Positions 25,730 to 34,905 of a DNA stretch of 64,000 nt are shown piece after piece (position 1 is the first letter of the stretch; each line of letters starts with the position of its first letter). The translations under genes and the position numbers were made by a program. The stretch covers positions 1,054,001-1,118,000 of the forward strand of contig JAXGZQ010000001.1 of NCBI GenBank assembly GCA_040776905.1, given 5' to 3'. This stretch comes from SLHU01 sp009929975 (GTDB lineage Bacteria > Bacillota > Clostridia > Saccharofermentanales > UBA5734). The notes below the pieces were generated by a model, which made no database searches, was not told the DNA's origin, and saw only the letters and a list, made by a program, of their open reading frames with translations.

Positions 25730-27610
25730 TTGGACAATATCACATTTCCTCAGCTGGCCTTATCGCCGCAGATTCTGCAGGCGCTGCAGGACATGGGCTT
25801 CGAAGAAGCCACCCCGATTCAGGCTGAATCCATTCCGCTGATTCTTGAAGGCCGCGACGTACTGGGACAAGCCCAGACCGGCACCGGTAAAACCTGTGCT
25901 TATGGTATTCCGCTGATCGAGAAAATTGATCTGGACGCGACAGGGGTCCAATATCTTGTCCTGGCACCAACCCGCGAACTCGCCATCCAAATCGCGGACG
26001 AAATGCATGAGTTGACCAAATATCACGAGGGTATCCGTATCCTCGCGGTGTATGGCGGTCAGCCAATCAGCCGCCAGATCATGGCTCTGAAAAAACGGCC
26101 GCAGATCATCGTCGGCACTCCCGGGCGTGTCATGGACCATATGCGGCGCAAAACCATCCGCCTCGATCAACTGAGCGGCATCATTCTTGATGAAGCCGAT
26201 GAGATGTTGAACATGGGATTCAAAGAGGATATCGATACCATACTGGCCGATACCCCTGAATCGATTCAGCGGATTCTCTTCTCAGCCACCATGCCCAAAG
26301 GCATTCTGGAACTGACGAAGCGCTATCTTCAGGAACCGGTGCATGTCCGTATCGAGCACAGCCAGTTGACTGTCAGCAATATTGAGCAATTCTATATCGA
26401 AGTCCGTGAATCCAGCAAGATCGAAGTACTTTGCCGTCTGATTGAATCAGAGCGCATCAAGCTGGCCTTGATTTTCTGCAATACGAAACGCAAGGTGGAC
26501 GATGTCTATGAGAAGCTGCAGACACGCGGCTACTCAGCTGAAGCCCTGCACGGGGACATGAAACAAATGACCCGCACCCGGGTCATGAACCGTTTCCGCA
26601 ACGGTGATGTTGAGCTGCTGGTCGCGACCGATGTCGCGGCACGCGGCATTGATGTTGATAATATCGAAGTTGTCATCAATTATGATCTGCCTCAGGATGA
26701 GGAATATTATGTTCATCGCATCGGCCGGACCGCGCGGGCCGGTCGTTCGGGCAAGGCTTTCACCTTTGTCGTCGGCCGTGAGATTTTCGATCTGAAGAAT
26801 ATCCAGCGCTTCACGCATTCAACCATCACCTGCACCCAGCCGCCTTCACTGGTTGATGTGACAGAAACCCATGTGGCCGAAATTCTCGATCAGACACGGG
26901 AGATTCTCGCGGCCGGTGAACTTGATCGATATCGCAACGCGATTGAACAGTTCATCACGGATGTGAATGCCACGGAGAGCGAAGATACCTTCTACACAAC
27001 AGCGGACATCGCCGCCGCGCTGATCAGTTTATCCATGGGACAGAAAACCCAGCAAACCAGAGAGATTGAGCCGGTGGTTCCTTATGAGGAAATGCTGGCC
27101 CGGCGTAATAAGCAGCGAAATGACAGGGCATCCGGCAGACGCTCTTCAGAGGGGCTTTCAGGACAGGAATTTCAGGATGCGTTGCTACGTGGTGACACCG
27201 TCATTGATGATGATTCAGAGCCGGGGGATCGCGCCAGAAAGAAACGCAAAAAAGATCTGGAAGCCGGTATGATCCGTCTCTTCCTCAATGTCGGCAGAGA
27301 TGACCGCTTACAGCCGGCTCATCTCGTCAAGGCGATCTGTTCAAGTTCATCGCTTTCCGGAAAACAGATCGGCGCGATCGCCATGTTCGGACGCTACACC
27401 TTTATTGATGTTCCGGCTGAAACGGCTGACCAGGTTGTGACTGGACTGAACGGACTGAGAATCGGCGGCCAGACACTCCGGGCCGAAATCAGCGTTCCCG
27501 GTCAGAAGGGATCCGACGGCGAGCGAAAACAGAATTCAGCGAGACGATCATCTGATAAAGAGTGGAAAAAAGGCAAAAAGCCCGATGATCGGAAAAAGAA
27601 AAAGAAATAA
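25730..27610 (+). CDS. DEAD-box RNA helicase with DbpA-type RNA-binding domain
   Basis: A 626-residue ATP-dependent RNA helicase, CshA/DeaD type. Motifs in order: Q-motif FPQLALSPQI, AQTGTGKT, PTRELAIQ, TPGRVMDHM, DEADEML, SAT, RGIDVDNIEVVINYDLP and HRIGRTARAG. After the core comes a helical dimerisation-like part, a basic linker, then an RNA-binding DbpA-like domain (around residues 505-590) and a lysine-rich tail. The start is a TTG at 25730 with AGGTG upstream; no in-frame ATG exists nearby. Likely roles are ribosome assembly and mRNA turnover, especially in the cold. Confidence 0.93.
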   Translation: MDNITFPQLALSPQILQALQDMGFEEATPIQAESIPLILEGRDVLGQAQTGTGKTCAYGIPLIEKIDLDATGVQYLVLAPTRELAIQIADEMHELTKYHEGIRILAVYGGQPISRQIMALKKRPQIIVGTPGRVMDHMRRKTIRLDQLSGIILDEADEMLNMGFKEDIDTILADTPESIQRILFSATMPKGILELTKRYLQEPVHVRIEHSQLTVSNIEQFYIEVRESSKIEVLCRLIESERIKLALIFCNTKRKVDDVYEKLQTRGYSAEALHGDMKQMTRTRVMNRFRNGDVELLVATDVAARGIDVDNIEVVINYDLPQDEEYYVHRIGRTARAGRSGKAFTFVVGREIFDLKNIQRFTHSTITCTQPPSLVDVTETHVAEILDQTREILAAGELDRYRNAIEQFITDVNATESEDTFYTTADIAAALISLSMGQKTQQTREIEPVVPYEEMLARRNKQRNDRASGRRSSEGLSGQEFQDALLRGDTVIDDDSEPGDRARKKRKKDLEAGMIRLFLNVGRDDRLQPAHLVKAICSSSSLSGKQIGAIAMFGRYTFIDVPAETADQVVTGLNGLRIGGQTLRAEISVPGQKGSDGERKQNSARRSSDKEWKKGKKPDDRKKKKK

Positions 27611-27688
27611 GGGGTCCGCCAACAGCATCGCCAGCTGAACCCCTGTCATTCAAGTAATCGCTCCCTGGCTGTTCCGACCTGTGTCGGT

Positions 27689-28813
27689 TCAGCCAAGTGC
27701 CGCGACTGTTTCTTTCAATTGCCTGCGGATCCGGATCTTCTGCGGGCATTTTGCTTCACACACGCCGCACTCCGTACAGGCAGCCGCGTTTTTCCCCTTC
27801 ATCCAGTCATTGGTGCCAATCGCCTGGTACTGCTCGCGCGCGTACTGGGTCAGGCCATAAACGCGGTGATAGTTCATGATCTGGAAGTTCAAGGGAATAT
27901 TGACCTCAAACGGACATGGCATGCAGTAATTGCATCCGGTGCAGTAAAGGTCGGCCATTTTCTTGTTCTCTTCCATTGAGACATTGATCCGCTCAACTTC
28001 TTCTGAACTGAGCGGCGAGCTATCCGACGCGACCGCCGTGTTCTCCTCCACCATTTTCATCGAACCCATACCGGACAGGGCACAGGAAACATTCGGATTG
28101 GTCAGGACAAACCGCAGTGCCAGCTCCGCGCTGCTCAAACGTTTCCCGGGCAGGAGCTGCTCAATCGCTTCCGATGGCGCGCCGAGCCGACCGCCACCGA
28201 CCGGTCCCATGATCACGACACCGAGTCCTTTGGCATGCGCATGCTCAATGGCGGCCTCATTGGCCCGGTCAAGCAGATTGTACTGGCAGAGTACCGACTC
28301 AAAATGTCCGGTATCAATCAGTTTGATCATATTTTCCGGTTCATCATGAAATGAAAACGAAATATGTTTGATCAGGCCTTCTTCTTTTGCCTTAAGCGCG
28401 GCTTCAAGCGGACCGCCCGGCACATTGATCTCTTCTTCATAGCTTTTCCAGCTGATGCCCCACATATGATAGAAATCAATCGTATCCGTGCTCAGCTTCG
28501 TCAGGGATTTCTCCAGCCGACGGCGCCAGTCAGAGCCTGAGCTGTTCTCGATCGGATTCTTTGTTGACAGATAGACGCGGTCACGCCAGCCTTTGAGCGC
28601 CTGCCCGACAATGATCTCACTTTCGCCATCGCAATAGTAGGGCGCGGTATCAATATAATTGACGCCCAGCTCAAATGCCTTATGGATCATGCGGATGCTT
28701 TCCTCTGTATCAAACACCGTCTGGCCGTTGATTACAGTCGTTGGCAGCCGCATGGCCCCAAAACCAAGCGCTGAGATCTGAATTCCTGTTTTCCCAAATG
28801 GATGGTACTGCAT
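27689..28813 (-). CDS. aldo/keto reductase with C-terminal Fe-S domain
   Basis: A 374-residue enzyme. The N-terminal AKR barrel shows ALGFGAMRLPT, the catalytic YIDTAPYYCDGESE tyrosine block, STKNPI with the lysine, and YHMWGISWKS. The C-terminus has CTGCNYCMPCP and CTECGVCEAKCP, ligands for two [4Fe-4S] clusters, which marks the ferredoxin-type AKR branch common in strict anaerobes. Clusters probably link NAD(P)H or ferredoxin electrons to the barrel. It converges on the helicase gene; a weak hairpin (AGGGGT/ACCCCT) lies between. The start is the ATG at 28811-28813. Confidence 0.9.
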   Translation of the reverse strand: MQYHPFGKTGIQISALGFGAMRLPTTVINGQTVFDTEESIRMIHKAFELGVNYIDTAPYYCDGESEIIVGQALKGWRDRVYLSTKNPIENSSGSDWRRRLEKSLTKLSTDTIDFYHMWGISWKSYEEEINVPGGPLEAALKAKEEGLIKHISFSFHDEPENMIKLIDTGHFESVLCQYNLLDRANEAAIEHAHAKGLGVVIMGPVGGGRLGAPSEAIEQLLPGKRLSSAELALRFVLTNPNVSCALSGMGSMKMVEENTAVASDSSPLSSEEVERINVSMEENKKMADLYCTGCNYCMPCPFEVNIPLNFQIMNYHRVYGLTQYAREQYQAIGTNDWMKGKNAAACTECGVCEAKCPQKIRIRRQLKETVAALG

Positions 28814-28990
28814 CTTGTTTCCCCCGATTTCATCATTTCATATGGCGCACCGGCCAACGTTAACTGATCATTTACCATGCCTTGTCAACGCAGCCGCTTG
28901 TCCTATCTCTTTATACTGCCCGTGAACCGGTGAAATGTCAACGCAGATAGCTTGAAACTGTGTCCTGGCATACGTTAAAAGTCATCGCGA

Positions 28991-29008
28991 TCAGGTAAAA
29001 TAACCTGA
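28991..29008. repeat. inverted repeat upstream of the BFD-like gene, possible operator
   Basis: TCAGGT (28991-28996) and ACCTGA (29003-29008) with loop AAAATA, about 35 bases before the next ATG. A weak promoter (TTGAAA 28952-28957, TTAAAA 28975-28980) precedes it. Could be an operator for the small ferredoxin-like gene or for the divergent AKR gene. The remainder of the 228-base gap shows nothing recognised. Confidence 0.3.
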
Positions 29009-29041
29009 CGGTATTATCAGAAATTGAAAGGAAGGTCTGCG

Positions 29042-29221
29042 ATGAATCCAGAAAAGATCCTCTGTCCCTGCAAAAAGGTCAGCAAAGGCGACATTCTCAA
29101 AGCGATGGCCAAGGGCGCGAAACGCTATAAAGATGTCCGTGCCGCGACAGGGGCCGGTTCAAAATGCGGCAAATGTGAAAAAGAAATCCGCCAATTCATC
29201 AAGAAGCACCGGGATGACTGA
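29042..29221 (+). CDS. BFD-like [2Fe-2S]-binding protein
   Basis: A 59-residue protein with the BFD fold pattern: CPCKKVSKGDILKAMAKG, AATGAGSKCGKC. The four cysteines (two in CPC and two in CGKC) bind a [2Fe-2S] cluster as in bacterioferritin-associated ferredoxin and NasB/NirB domains. The longer frame opening at 29024 lacks a good ribosome site; the ATG at 29042 follows GGAAGG. It stands alone, not fused to an oxidoreductase, with no bacterioferritin in the window. Its partner is unknown. Confidence 0.85.
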   Translation: MNPEKILCPCKKVSKGDILKAMAKGAKRYKDVRAATGAGSKCGKCEKEIRQFIKKHRDD

Positions 29222-29230
29222 CGCGATCGC

Positions 29231-30310
29231 TCAACGCAGGCAGCTCAGGTAAAATGCCTGAAGTTCCTGCATGAGTGTTTCGTCCAACTGCTGGGCCAGT
29301 GCCCGATCCACAGTCGCATAGAAGTCCTGGTCTTCGTCATAGGGAATCTTCTGGTCATAAGCTTCGTACAGCTGGAGATAGTCTTTGTTGACGGATTCAA
29401 TATAAGCGATCGCATCGTCAGAACGAAACAGGCTCTTGTGTCCGTCGCGGCCTGGCTGATCCTGAATCAGCAGACGGACATGCTCCGGCTGAGTAGCTTG
29501 GAATGAGGCGACAATCGCGCTTTTTTTGTATTGAACCATATCATCATTGATCCCATGAATCAGCATGACGGGGGTATCACCTGCCCGAATCGCGTCATCG
29601 GCCGCCAATGACGCGGCAGAGCCAAACAGAAACCGCTGATACAGCCAGAGTGATGGAGCCTGCAGATAGATCAGCGGTCCCATCATGCGTTCACCCTGCT
29701 CAAGGACGATCTCCATCGGGCTGTTCGCGCCGGCCGCTGAGATGACTCCGCGAATATCGTGATCATCGTGCAGTATGGTCGTAACGGCATATCCGCCCCA
29801 GCTGTGACCGTATAACAGAAGCGGCAGATCAGACAAACCGGCTTGTTCTGAGACATAGGTCAACGCCGCGTCAAGATCGAGCAGCGCCTGCGGAAAGCCA
29901 CGGGTTGATTTCCCTTCACTGTCAAAACTGCCGGTGGAATCATATGCCATAACTCGCCAGCCATGATCAACGAACCAGGTGATCTGCGGCAGATAGCTGT
30001 CAGCACCGCCACCGATTCCATGGGCAAGAACAATCAGCCCTTGATCATTGGTCTGACCATACAGGTATCCTTGCAGCCGGTTATCGCCAGACATGAAATG
30101 AAACAACTGGCGCGGATATTCGTCTTCGAGATCCTGATAGCGCAGCCCGGCCATCACCGATTCATCGTGACGCTCATAACGCGGAAACTGGCTGTCATAG
30201 ACGAACTTCGTGATGACAAGTGAGATCAGTGAATACGATAGGACAACGACGCAGATAATGATGAATGTCCGTTTGAAACTGAAGGGACGCGTTTTTTTCT
30301 TTTCTGTCAT
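29231..30310 (-). CDS. membrane-anchored alpha/beta hydrolase
   Basis: A 359-residue serine hydrolase anchored by one N-terminal helix (TFIIICVVVLSYSLISLV) with the enzyme outside. VLAHGIGGGADSYLP forms the oxyanion region, GHSWGGYA the nucleophile elbow, and IHGINDDMV the acid strand; the C-terminal histidine lies in RDGHKSL. Start at 30310 has AAAGGA just upstream; an earlier ATG is eight codons upstream. Substrate unknown; possibly a lipid or peptide ester. It is a single gene followed by a decayed URO-D pseudogene on the same strand. Confidence 0.82.
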   Translation of the reverse strand: MTEKKKTRPFSFKRTFIIICVVVLSYSLISLVITKFVYDSQFPRYERHDESVMAGLRYQDLEDEYPRQLFHFMSGDNRLQGYLYGQTNDQGLIVLAHGIGGGADSYLPQITWFVDHGWRVMAYDSTGSFDSEGKSTRGFPQALLDLDAALTYVSEQAGLSDLPLLLYGHSWGGYAVTTILHDDHDIRGVISAAGANSPMEIVLEQGERMMGPLIYLQAPSLWLYQRFLFGSAASLAADDAIRAGDTPVMLIHGINDDMVQYKKSAIVASFQATQPEHVRLLIQDQPGRDGHKSLFRSDDAIAYIESVNKDYLQLYEAYDQKIPYDEDQDFYATVDRALAQQLDETLMQELQAFYLSCLR

Positions 30311-30361
30311 TTTGATCCTTTTGATCCTTTCCATGCTGTCTGGCTGATTCGAATCAGTCGA

Positions 30362-30969
30362 TCAGCCGTCCTGAGCGATCTGCATGGCCAGTTTCCCCCA
30401 TTGCCAGAGCCGCCGGGGATCATAGGCCACCGTACTGATATCCTTGAGAATGAACTCCAGCGGTGTCTGGTTCCTGCGGCACGCCTGGACGGTGTGGCGC
30501 AGATCGTGTTCCACCTGCTGCCAGTTCATGCTGACACCACCGACAAATGCCGGAGCCGGTTTGTTGGAGACCACATAATCATGCCCGATCTGTTCTGCGG
30601 CAATATCCATATCACACCAGGGACTGCAGGAGATCTTGCGGATATTGGGCAGTTTCCGGACCAGATCATCCTCGCCGCGCAGCTGCTGATGATAAGCATG
30701 GCCGACAATATTATTGTTTGGATCCGTGACCGCGATATTCTGATCAACCGCCAGAATGGATCCTCAACCTGAAGCCGGAGAAACCCATCCACATCCATTT
30801 CATTCCAGGGCAGTTCATCCACCAGAACCAGCGGCCGGACCGGTCGTAGGGCATTTTTATCGATCCACAGCTGTCTCGTTTCAGCCATTGCCGGCAGATG
30901 GGCGATGTCGGCCAGTTGGCCGGCCAGCTGACGCAGAACATCGATGTCGTTTTGTTTCATGGCGATCAC
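30362..30969 (-). pseudogene. decayed URO-D-family gene (methyltransferase-type)
   Basis: Two frames carry pieces of one family. The first (from 30969) has the start MKQNDIDVLRQLAGQLADIA, RPLVLVDELPWNEMD and EDPFWR, then loses frame near 30740; the second resumes with AVDQNIAVTDPNNNIVGHAY and, later, SCSPWCDMDIAAEQIGHDYV with the rest to 30362. Compared with the usual length of about 420 residues for this branch, only about 200 remain, so at least two internal stretches have been deleted besides the frame change. It is a dead gene. An intact URO-D-family protein occurs at 2038-3111, of a different subgroup. Confidence 0.8.
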
Positions 30970-31049
30970 CTCAGATAACAGTGTATCACGTTTATTCCGT
31001 CAGCACAGGCCGGTGGAAAACGGTATAATGCACCCATAAAGAAAGCCTA

Positions 31050-31080
31050 TTGACACGAGTCGATCGACTCATCACAAAAT
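31050..31080 (+). promoter_or_regulatory. promoter with palindromic operator candidate before the acyltransferase gene
   Basis: TTGACA at 31050-31055 is followed at once by the 14-base perfect palindrome GAGTCGATCGACTC (31057-31070), exactly in the promoter spacer; the -10 is weak (CAAAAT, 31075-31080). A second possible -10 TATAAT lies at 31023. A repressor on the palindrome would block the promoter. Gap 30970-31109 is otherwise plain. Confidence 0.4.
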
Positions 31081-31109
31081 AATGTTGCCGGAAGCGTTGG
31101 TGCGGATAC

Positions 31110-31841
31110 ATGGTGAAAACAGTCTTATGGTATTTTCTCGGCTGGACCGTCCTCGTTCTGTCCTATCCTGTGCTGCTGCTGATCAAGTGGCATGAACTCA
31201 GGGGAAAGAGGAAACAGCAGCAGAATCTGGTAAACCGGATCAGCCGGCGGCTGGCCCGATATCTGTTCAGGCTGACCGGTTCAACCGTCAGGCTAAGCGG
31301 ACTGGACAACCTGCCGCCGAGCGGTGCCGTGTTATTTGTCAGCAACCACCAGGGGCATATGGACAGTCTGATCATTCAAGGCTTTATCGAACGGCCCAAA
31401 GGCTTCATCTCCATCGTTGAAGTCCTCAGATACCCGATCATCCGAACCTGGATGAAACAGATCCGCTGTGCCTTTCTTGACCGTGAAAACGCGCGCCAGT
31501 CCGCGGCCTGCATCAATCAGGCGGTTGATCAGCTCAGGAATGGTCATTCCATGGTTGTCTTTCCCGAAGGACGACTCAGTGACGGTCCCGAGGTCGGGCC
31601 GTTCCAGCGCGGCTGGCTGCGGCTGGCCACAAAAAGCGGCGTGCCGATTGTTCCGATCAGTATCAGTGGCTCATATCGGGTCCTGGCCAAAGATGGTTCA
31701 CGTGTCGATGCCGCTCAGGTTGACTGCGTCATCTCCCCTGCCATGCGGCCACAAGACTTGAAGAAAGTCGATGAAGCCGCGTTCATTGAAGCGGTTCGTC
31801 AACAGATTTTAAGTCATGTCCATCCGAAGACAGAGGGATGA
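31110..31841 (+). CDS. 1-acyl-sn-glycerol-3-phosphate acyltransferase (PlsC-like)
   Basis: A 243-residue membrane acyltransferase. An N-terminal helix (LGWTVLVLSYPVLLLI) is followed by SNHQGHMDSLI, the HX4D catalytic motif, and VVFPEGRLSDG, the phosphate-binding FPEG block, then IVPISISGSY. It esterifies lysophosphatidic acid to phosphatidic acid in phospholipid synthesis. The ATG follows TGCGGATAC with poor Shine-Dalgarno, so translation may be weak. Single gene; neighbours are unrelated. At least one other acyltransferase elsewhere in the genome would be expected. Confidence 0.88.
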   Translation: MVKTVLWYFLGWTVLVLSYPVLLLIKWHELRGKRKQQQNLVNRISRRLARYLFRLTGSTVRLSGLDNLPPSGAVLFVSNHQGHMDSLIIQGFIERPKGFISIVEVLRYPIIRTWMKQIRCAFLDRENARQSAACINQAVDQLRNGHSMVVFPEGRLSDGPEVGPFQRGWLRLATKSGVPIVPISISGSYRVLAKDGSRVDAAQVDCVISPAMRPQDLKKVDEAAFIEAVRQQILSHVHPKTEG

Positions 31842-31895
31842 CGCGTTCCCTTTCATAAGCCAGCTGTCTTGACTCAGAGGCTCCGGCACGCCTCA

Positions 31896-33071
31896 TCAGA
31901 AAAACGGATGCGGCGGATAGGTCAATGGACCAAAATCAGTGGTCTGCTCCCTTACGGCAATGGACTGGCTGAGCTCCGGGATTTCATCAGCCGAAATCTC
32001 CCGTTTGAGCTGATCGCTGAGGAAGATGCCTTCCGAGATCAGCATCGTCTGCAGCGCGATTTCCGGTGTGTTGATCGGCTCAATTTCACTTCTGAGAACC
32101 CCGACCCAGTGAGCCTGTGAATTCTGATAGCAGGCATGATGCGGATCGATCTTGCTCCGGCGATAGTCTTCAGCGGTTACATCCAGCAGCGATTCCGCCG
32201 GATAGCCTTCAATTTCACTGAAATAGCGCAGGACCTGTCGGCCGGATCCATGAGAGGCCTCAGTGAACTGCAGGCCGCCTTCCTGACCATGAATGGATGA
32301 CAGAGGAAATTCGCCGCCATGAATGGCCCATGACTCGATGATGTCCATCGTCAGGCCGCCGGCGAAATGCACCAGACCGACGCCCAGTTCCTCAACATTG
32401 AACCCGCTCAGCCTGCGGCGCCCGTCATCCATATCCAGTTCCTGATACACCGAGCCAGACACGCGGTCAACCGCGGGAAGGCCCAGCAGGTACAGCAGCT
32501 GGGAAATATGATAGACGCCCATATCGTAAAGCGCGCCGTGCCCGGCCCAGTAGGCGGAGTTGAACTCTTTCTCGGCATATCCGTCAACATAGGGACGACC
32601 GCGCCGTCGATAGCCGTATGACCGCGCGTGATAGAGCTTGCCGAGCCGGCCACGGTCAATCAGCGTTTTCGCCGCGCTGACCTGGGAACCGTACAGCATA
32701 CCGAGCTGAATATGAAATTTCACGCCAAAATGCCCGGCCGCTTCTTTCATGGCAAGTGCGTCCGTATACGCGCCGGCCATCGGTTTTTCGCAGTAGCAGT
32801 TGATTCCGGCCGCCATCACCGCGACGCTGATTGGCGCATGAAGATTATTGTGCAGGCAGACATCAATCGCGTCGAGGTCGTCGCGCTGCAGCAGCTGGCG
32901 GTAATCCGCCAGGCGGACGGGGATCTGATACTGGTCGCAGAAGGCCTCAAGCTTCGCCTGGTTGATATCGCAGGCCGCCACCACCTCAACCCCCGGCAGG
33001 GCACGATAATTCGCCATATGCTGATGCGCGATCACACCCGTACCGATCAAACCGATTCGAATGGTTTTCAT
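31896..33071 (-). CDS. Gfo/Idh/MocA-family oxidoreductase
   Basis: A 391-residue NAD(P)-dependent dehydrogenase of the glucose-fructose oxidoreductase / inositol dehydrogenase type. The Rossmann start is GLIGTGVIAHQHMANYR; catalytic EKPMAG near residue 96 and YDMGVYHISQL near 180 hold the lysine and the Asp/His pair. It starts within the stop of the TIM-barrel isomerase gene upstream (33068-33071 overlap, ATGA). The operon esterase, isomerase, dehydrogenase suggests stepwise handling of an acylated sugar or polyol, substrate not known. Confidence 0.9.
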   Translation of the reverse strand: MKTIRIGLIGTGVIAHQHMANYRALPGVEVVAACDINQAKLEAFCDQYQIPVRLADYRQLLQRDDLDAIDVCLHNNLHAPISVAVMAAGINCYCEKPMAGAYTDALAMKEAAGHFGVKFHIQLGMLYGSQVSAAKTLIDRGRLGKLYHARSYGYRRRGRPYVDGYAEKEFNSAYWAGHGALYDMGVYHISQLLYLLGLPAVDRVSGSVYQELDMDDGRRRLSGFNVEELGVGLVHFAGGLTMDIIESWAIHGGEFPLSSIHGQEGGLQFTEASHGSGRQVLRYFSEIEGYPAESLLDVTAEDYRRSKIDPHHACYQNSQAHWVGVLRSEIEPINTPEIALQTMLISEGIFLSDQLKREISADEIPELSQSIAVREQTTDFGPLTYPPHPFF

Positions 33072-33910
33072 CGCTTGTCCTCCTGTGGCCGACGATAGAC
33101 GGTCTGCATATAATCCGGCCCGGCCGGTTCAGACAGGTCTTCCTGATTCAGCTCGGCTAGAATCGCCCGAAGTGTGGCCAGCTGCCATTCAACACGCTCC
33201 AGTTCAAGATCCGCCGTATGGTGTTCGATTGAGAGCGCGCCGTTATAGCCGGCCGCCAGCAGCCGCCGGATGATCTCTTTGGCCTCCGGCAGTGAATCCG
33301 CGGCGACATGCGTATGCATGACAGTCGGCAGCAGCTCATCCATCTGATGCATGAAATCCGGCAGATTGCCAAAATGCAGCAGATGGCCATACGCCGGGTG
33401 GTCCACCGCGTCCCGAACCTTTCTCAGATTATCCGGATCGCGGTCGAAGCCGAAATGATTTTCCGGTCCGATGATCATGCCCAGTTCATGGCAGATGCCG
33501 CAATAGGTGCGATAGCGTTTGACAATCAGCTCGAAGGCTTCGTCAGTCATCAGATCGCCGGTCTGTCCGCCGAAATCGATCCGGATGGTTCTGGCTCCAA
33601 GCAGTTCTGCCACTTCAATGTAGCGCAGCATTTTTCGATGATTTTCCTGCCGCTGATCCGGATCCGATGCCCACGGTGTGGGTCCGTCAACGCAGAGATT
33701 AGCCAGTGCAAGTCCGCGCCGATCCATCTCACGGCGGATCTTGCGGACATCGTCGATATCAAGTGACGGTAGAAAACCGGACCAGATATCGGCCTGATCG
33801 ACCTGGTAGCGCGAACGGATCACTTCCAGATACTGGAAAAGATCCATCGTGCCCTGGCGGTGCATGCCGTGAAATGAGTAGCTGGCGATCGCGATGGGTG
33901 GTTGTTTCAT
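33068..33910 (-). CDS. sugar phosphate isomerase/epimerase family TIM-barrel protein
   Basis: A 280-residue AP-endonuclease-2/xylose-isomerase-like barrel. Metal-binding strands are readable: IGPENHFGF with the Glu, MHTHVAAD with a His and GALSIEHHT with the last Glu. The ATG at 33910 has GGAG nine bases upstream; a TTG and an ATG a few codons upstream are less well placed. Family members isomerise or epimerise keto-sugars and inositols such as 2-keto-myo-inositol. It is coupled to the Gfo/Idh dehydrogenase by a four-base overlap and follows an esterase by 23 bases. Confidence 0.87.
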   Translation of the reverse strand: MKQPPIAIASYSFHGMHRQGTMDLFQYLEVIRSRYQVDQADIWSGFLPSLDIDDVRKIRREMDRRGLALANLCVDGPTPWASDPDQRQENHRKMLRYIEVAELLGARTIRIDFGGQTGDLMTDEAFELIVKRYRTYCGICHELGMIIGPENHFGFDRDPDNLRKVRDAVDHPAYGHLLHFGNLPDFMHQMDELLPTVMHTHVAADSLPEAKEIIRRLLAAGYNGALSIEHHTADLELERVEWQLATLRAILAELNQEDLSEPAGPDYMQTVYRRPQEDKR

Positions 33911-33933
33911 CTGCATCAACTCCTTTAGTCTAT

Positions 33934-34872
33934 TTATTCTGTTGCCTGGATAAACTGACGGATATAGGATTCGGTCAAGTCGAGAACCTCATCGGTCCAA
34001 AAAGCCGGTCCGCCATGGTCCGCCCCCTCAATCCGGTAAAACTCAACGGCCTGCCCGCAATCTTTCAGCTGGTTATAGAGCAGAACACTCTGGCCAAAGG
34101 GAACCGTCCGATCCTTACTGCCATGAAAGATGACGATCGGCGGAAGCCGGCGCGTTTGATCAATATAGGGTATCGGTGAAGCCGCCTGCGCCAGATCCAG
34201 ATGATCATGCACCTTGACCTGGCCAAGCAGCATCCCTTCCGGCGACTGTGCGGTCACATGGTCTACATTGGATGGCTCATCGGCCATCTGACTGACCAGC
34301 GAAGGGCCATAATAGTCAACAATACCAGCGACAGCGCAGGATTCTTCTGCATACACGCCGGTGTCAAACCAGTCGGTGCCGGCCGTGATTCCACTCATTA
34401 CCACGGTATGCCCGCCGGAGGAATCGCCCCAGAGAACCACCTGACGCGGATTGATCTTGTACTGTCCGGCCTGCTGACGCAGATAGCGGATGGCGGTTTT
34501 CGTGTCTTCAATCTGCGCCGGGAAAGGGGCAAGATCAGACGGCCGGTATTCGACCGATGCGATCACAAAGCCGCGCCGGGCCATTCGGCCGAGCTGGGCC
34601 AGGTTCATCGCGGTATTCTGCTTGAACCAGGCACTGCCCTGGACATAGACAATCAGCGGATACGGCCCATCAACGATGTCAGAATCCGGAGATTGCTGTT
34701 GCGGCATCATGATGTGCAGATGCAGCGGACGGCCATCACGGCAGACATAGTCAATATCCGGCAGTGTCAGAACCGTCGTATTGGTAAAATCTGCCTGCAG
34801 CAGACGCATCCCCGGCGCCTGCTTCTCAGAGTGCGGAAAATCCTGAAGGCTGAGCTCTTTTGGTTGAGTCAT
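33934..34872 (-). CDS. alpha/beta hydrolase esterase (BD-FAE / hormone-sensitive-lipase-like)
   Basis: A 312-residue cytoplasmic esterase. VYVQGSAW takes the oxyanion place of HGGG, LWGDSSGGHTV is the nucleophile elbow, FHGSKDRTVPF has the acid, and GADHGGPAFW the histidine. No signal peptide. Similar enzymes remove acetyl, feruloyl or other groups from sugar residues. It is first in the leftward operon with the isomerase and the dehydrogenase; AAGGGATGAACA precedes the ATG. Confidence 0.85.
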   Translation of the reverse strand: MTQPKELSLQDFPHSEKQAPGMRLLQADFTNTTVLTLPDIDYVCRDGRPLHLHIMMPQQQSPDSDIVDGPYPLIVYVQGSAWFKQNTAMNLAQLGRMARRGFVIASVEYRPSDLAPFPAQIEDTKTAIRYLRQQAGQYKINPRQVVLWGDSSGGHTVVMSGITAGTDWFDTGVYAEESCAVAGIVDYYGPSLVSQMADEPSNVDHVTAQSPEGMLLGQVKVHDHLDLAQAASPIPYIDQTRRLPPIVIFHGSKDRTVPFGQSVLLYNQLKDCGQAVEFYRIEGADHGGPAFWTDEVLDLTESYIRQFIQATE

Positions 34873-34905
34873 TGTTCATCCCTTTCCTGTACGAAGCATG
34901 CGACA

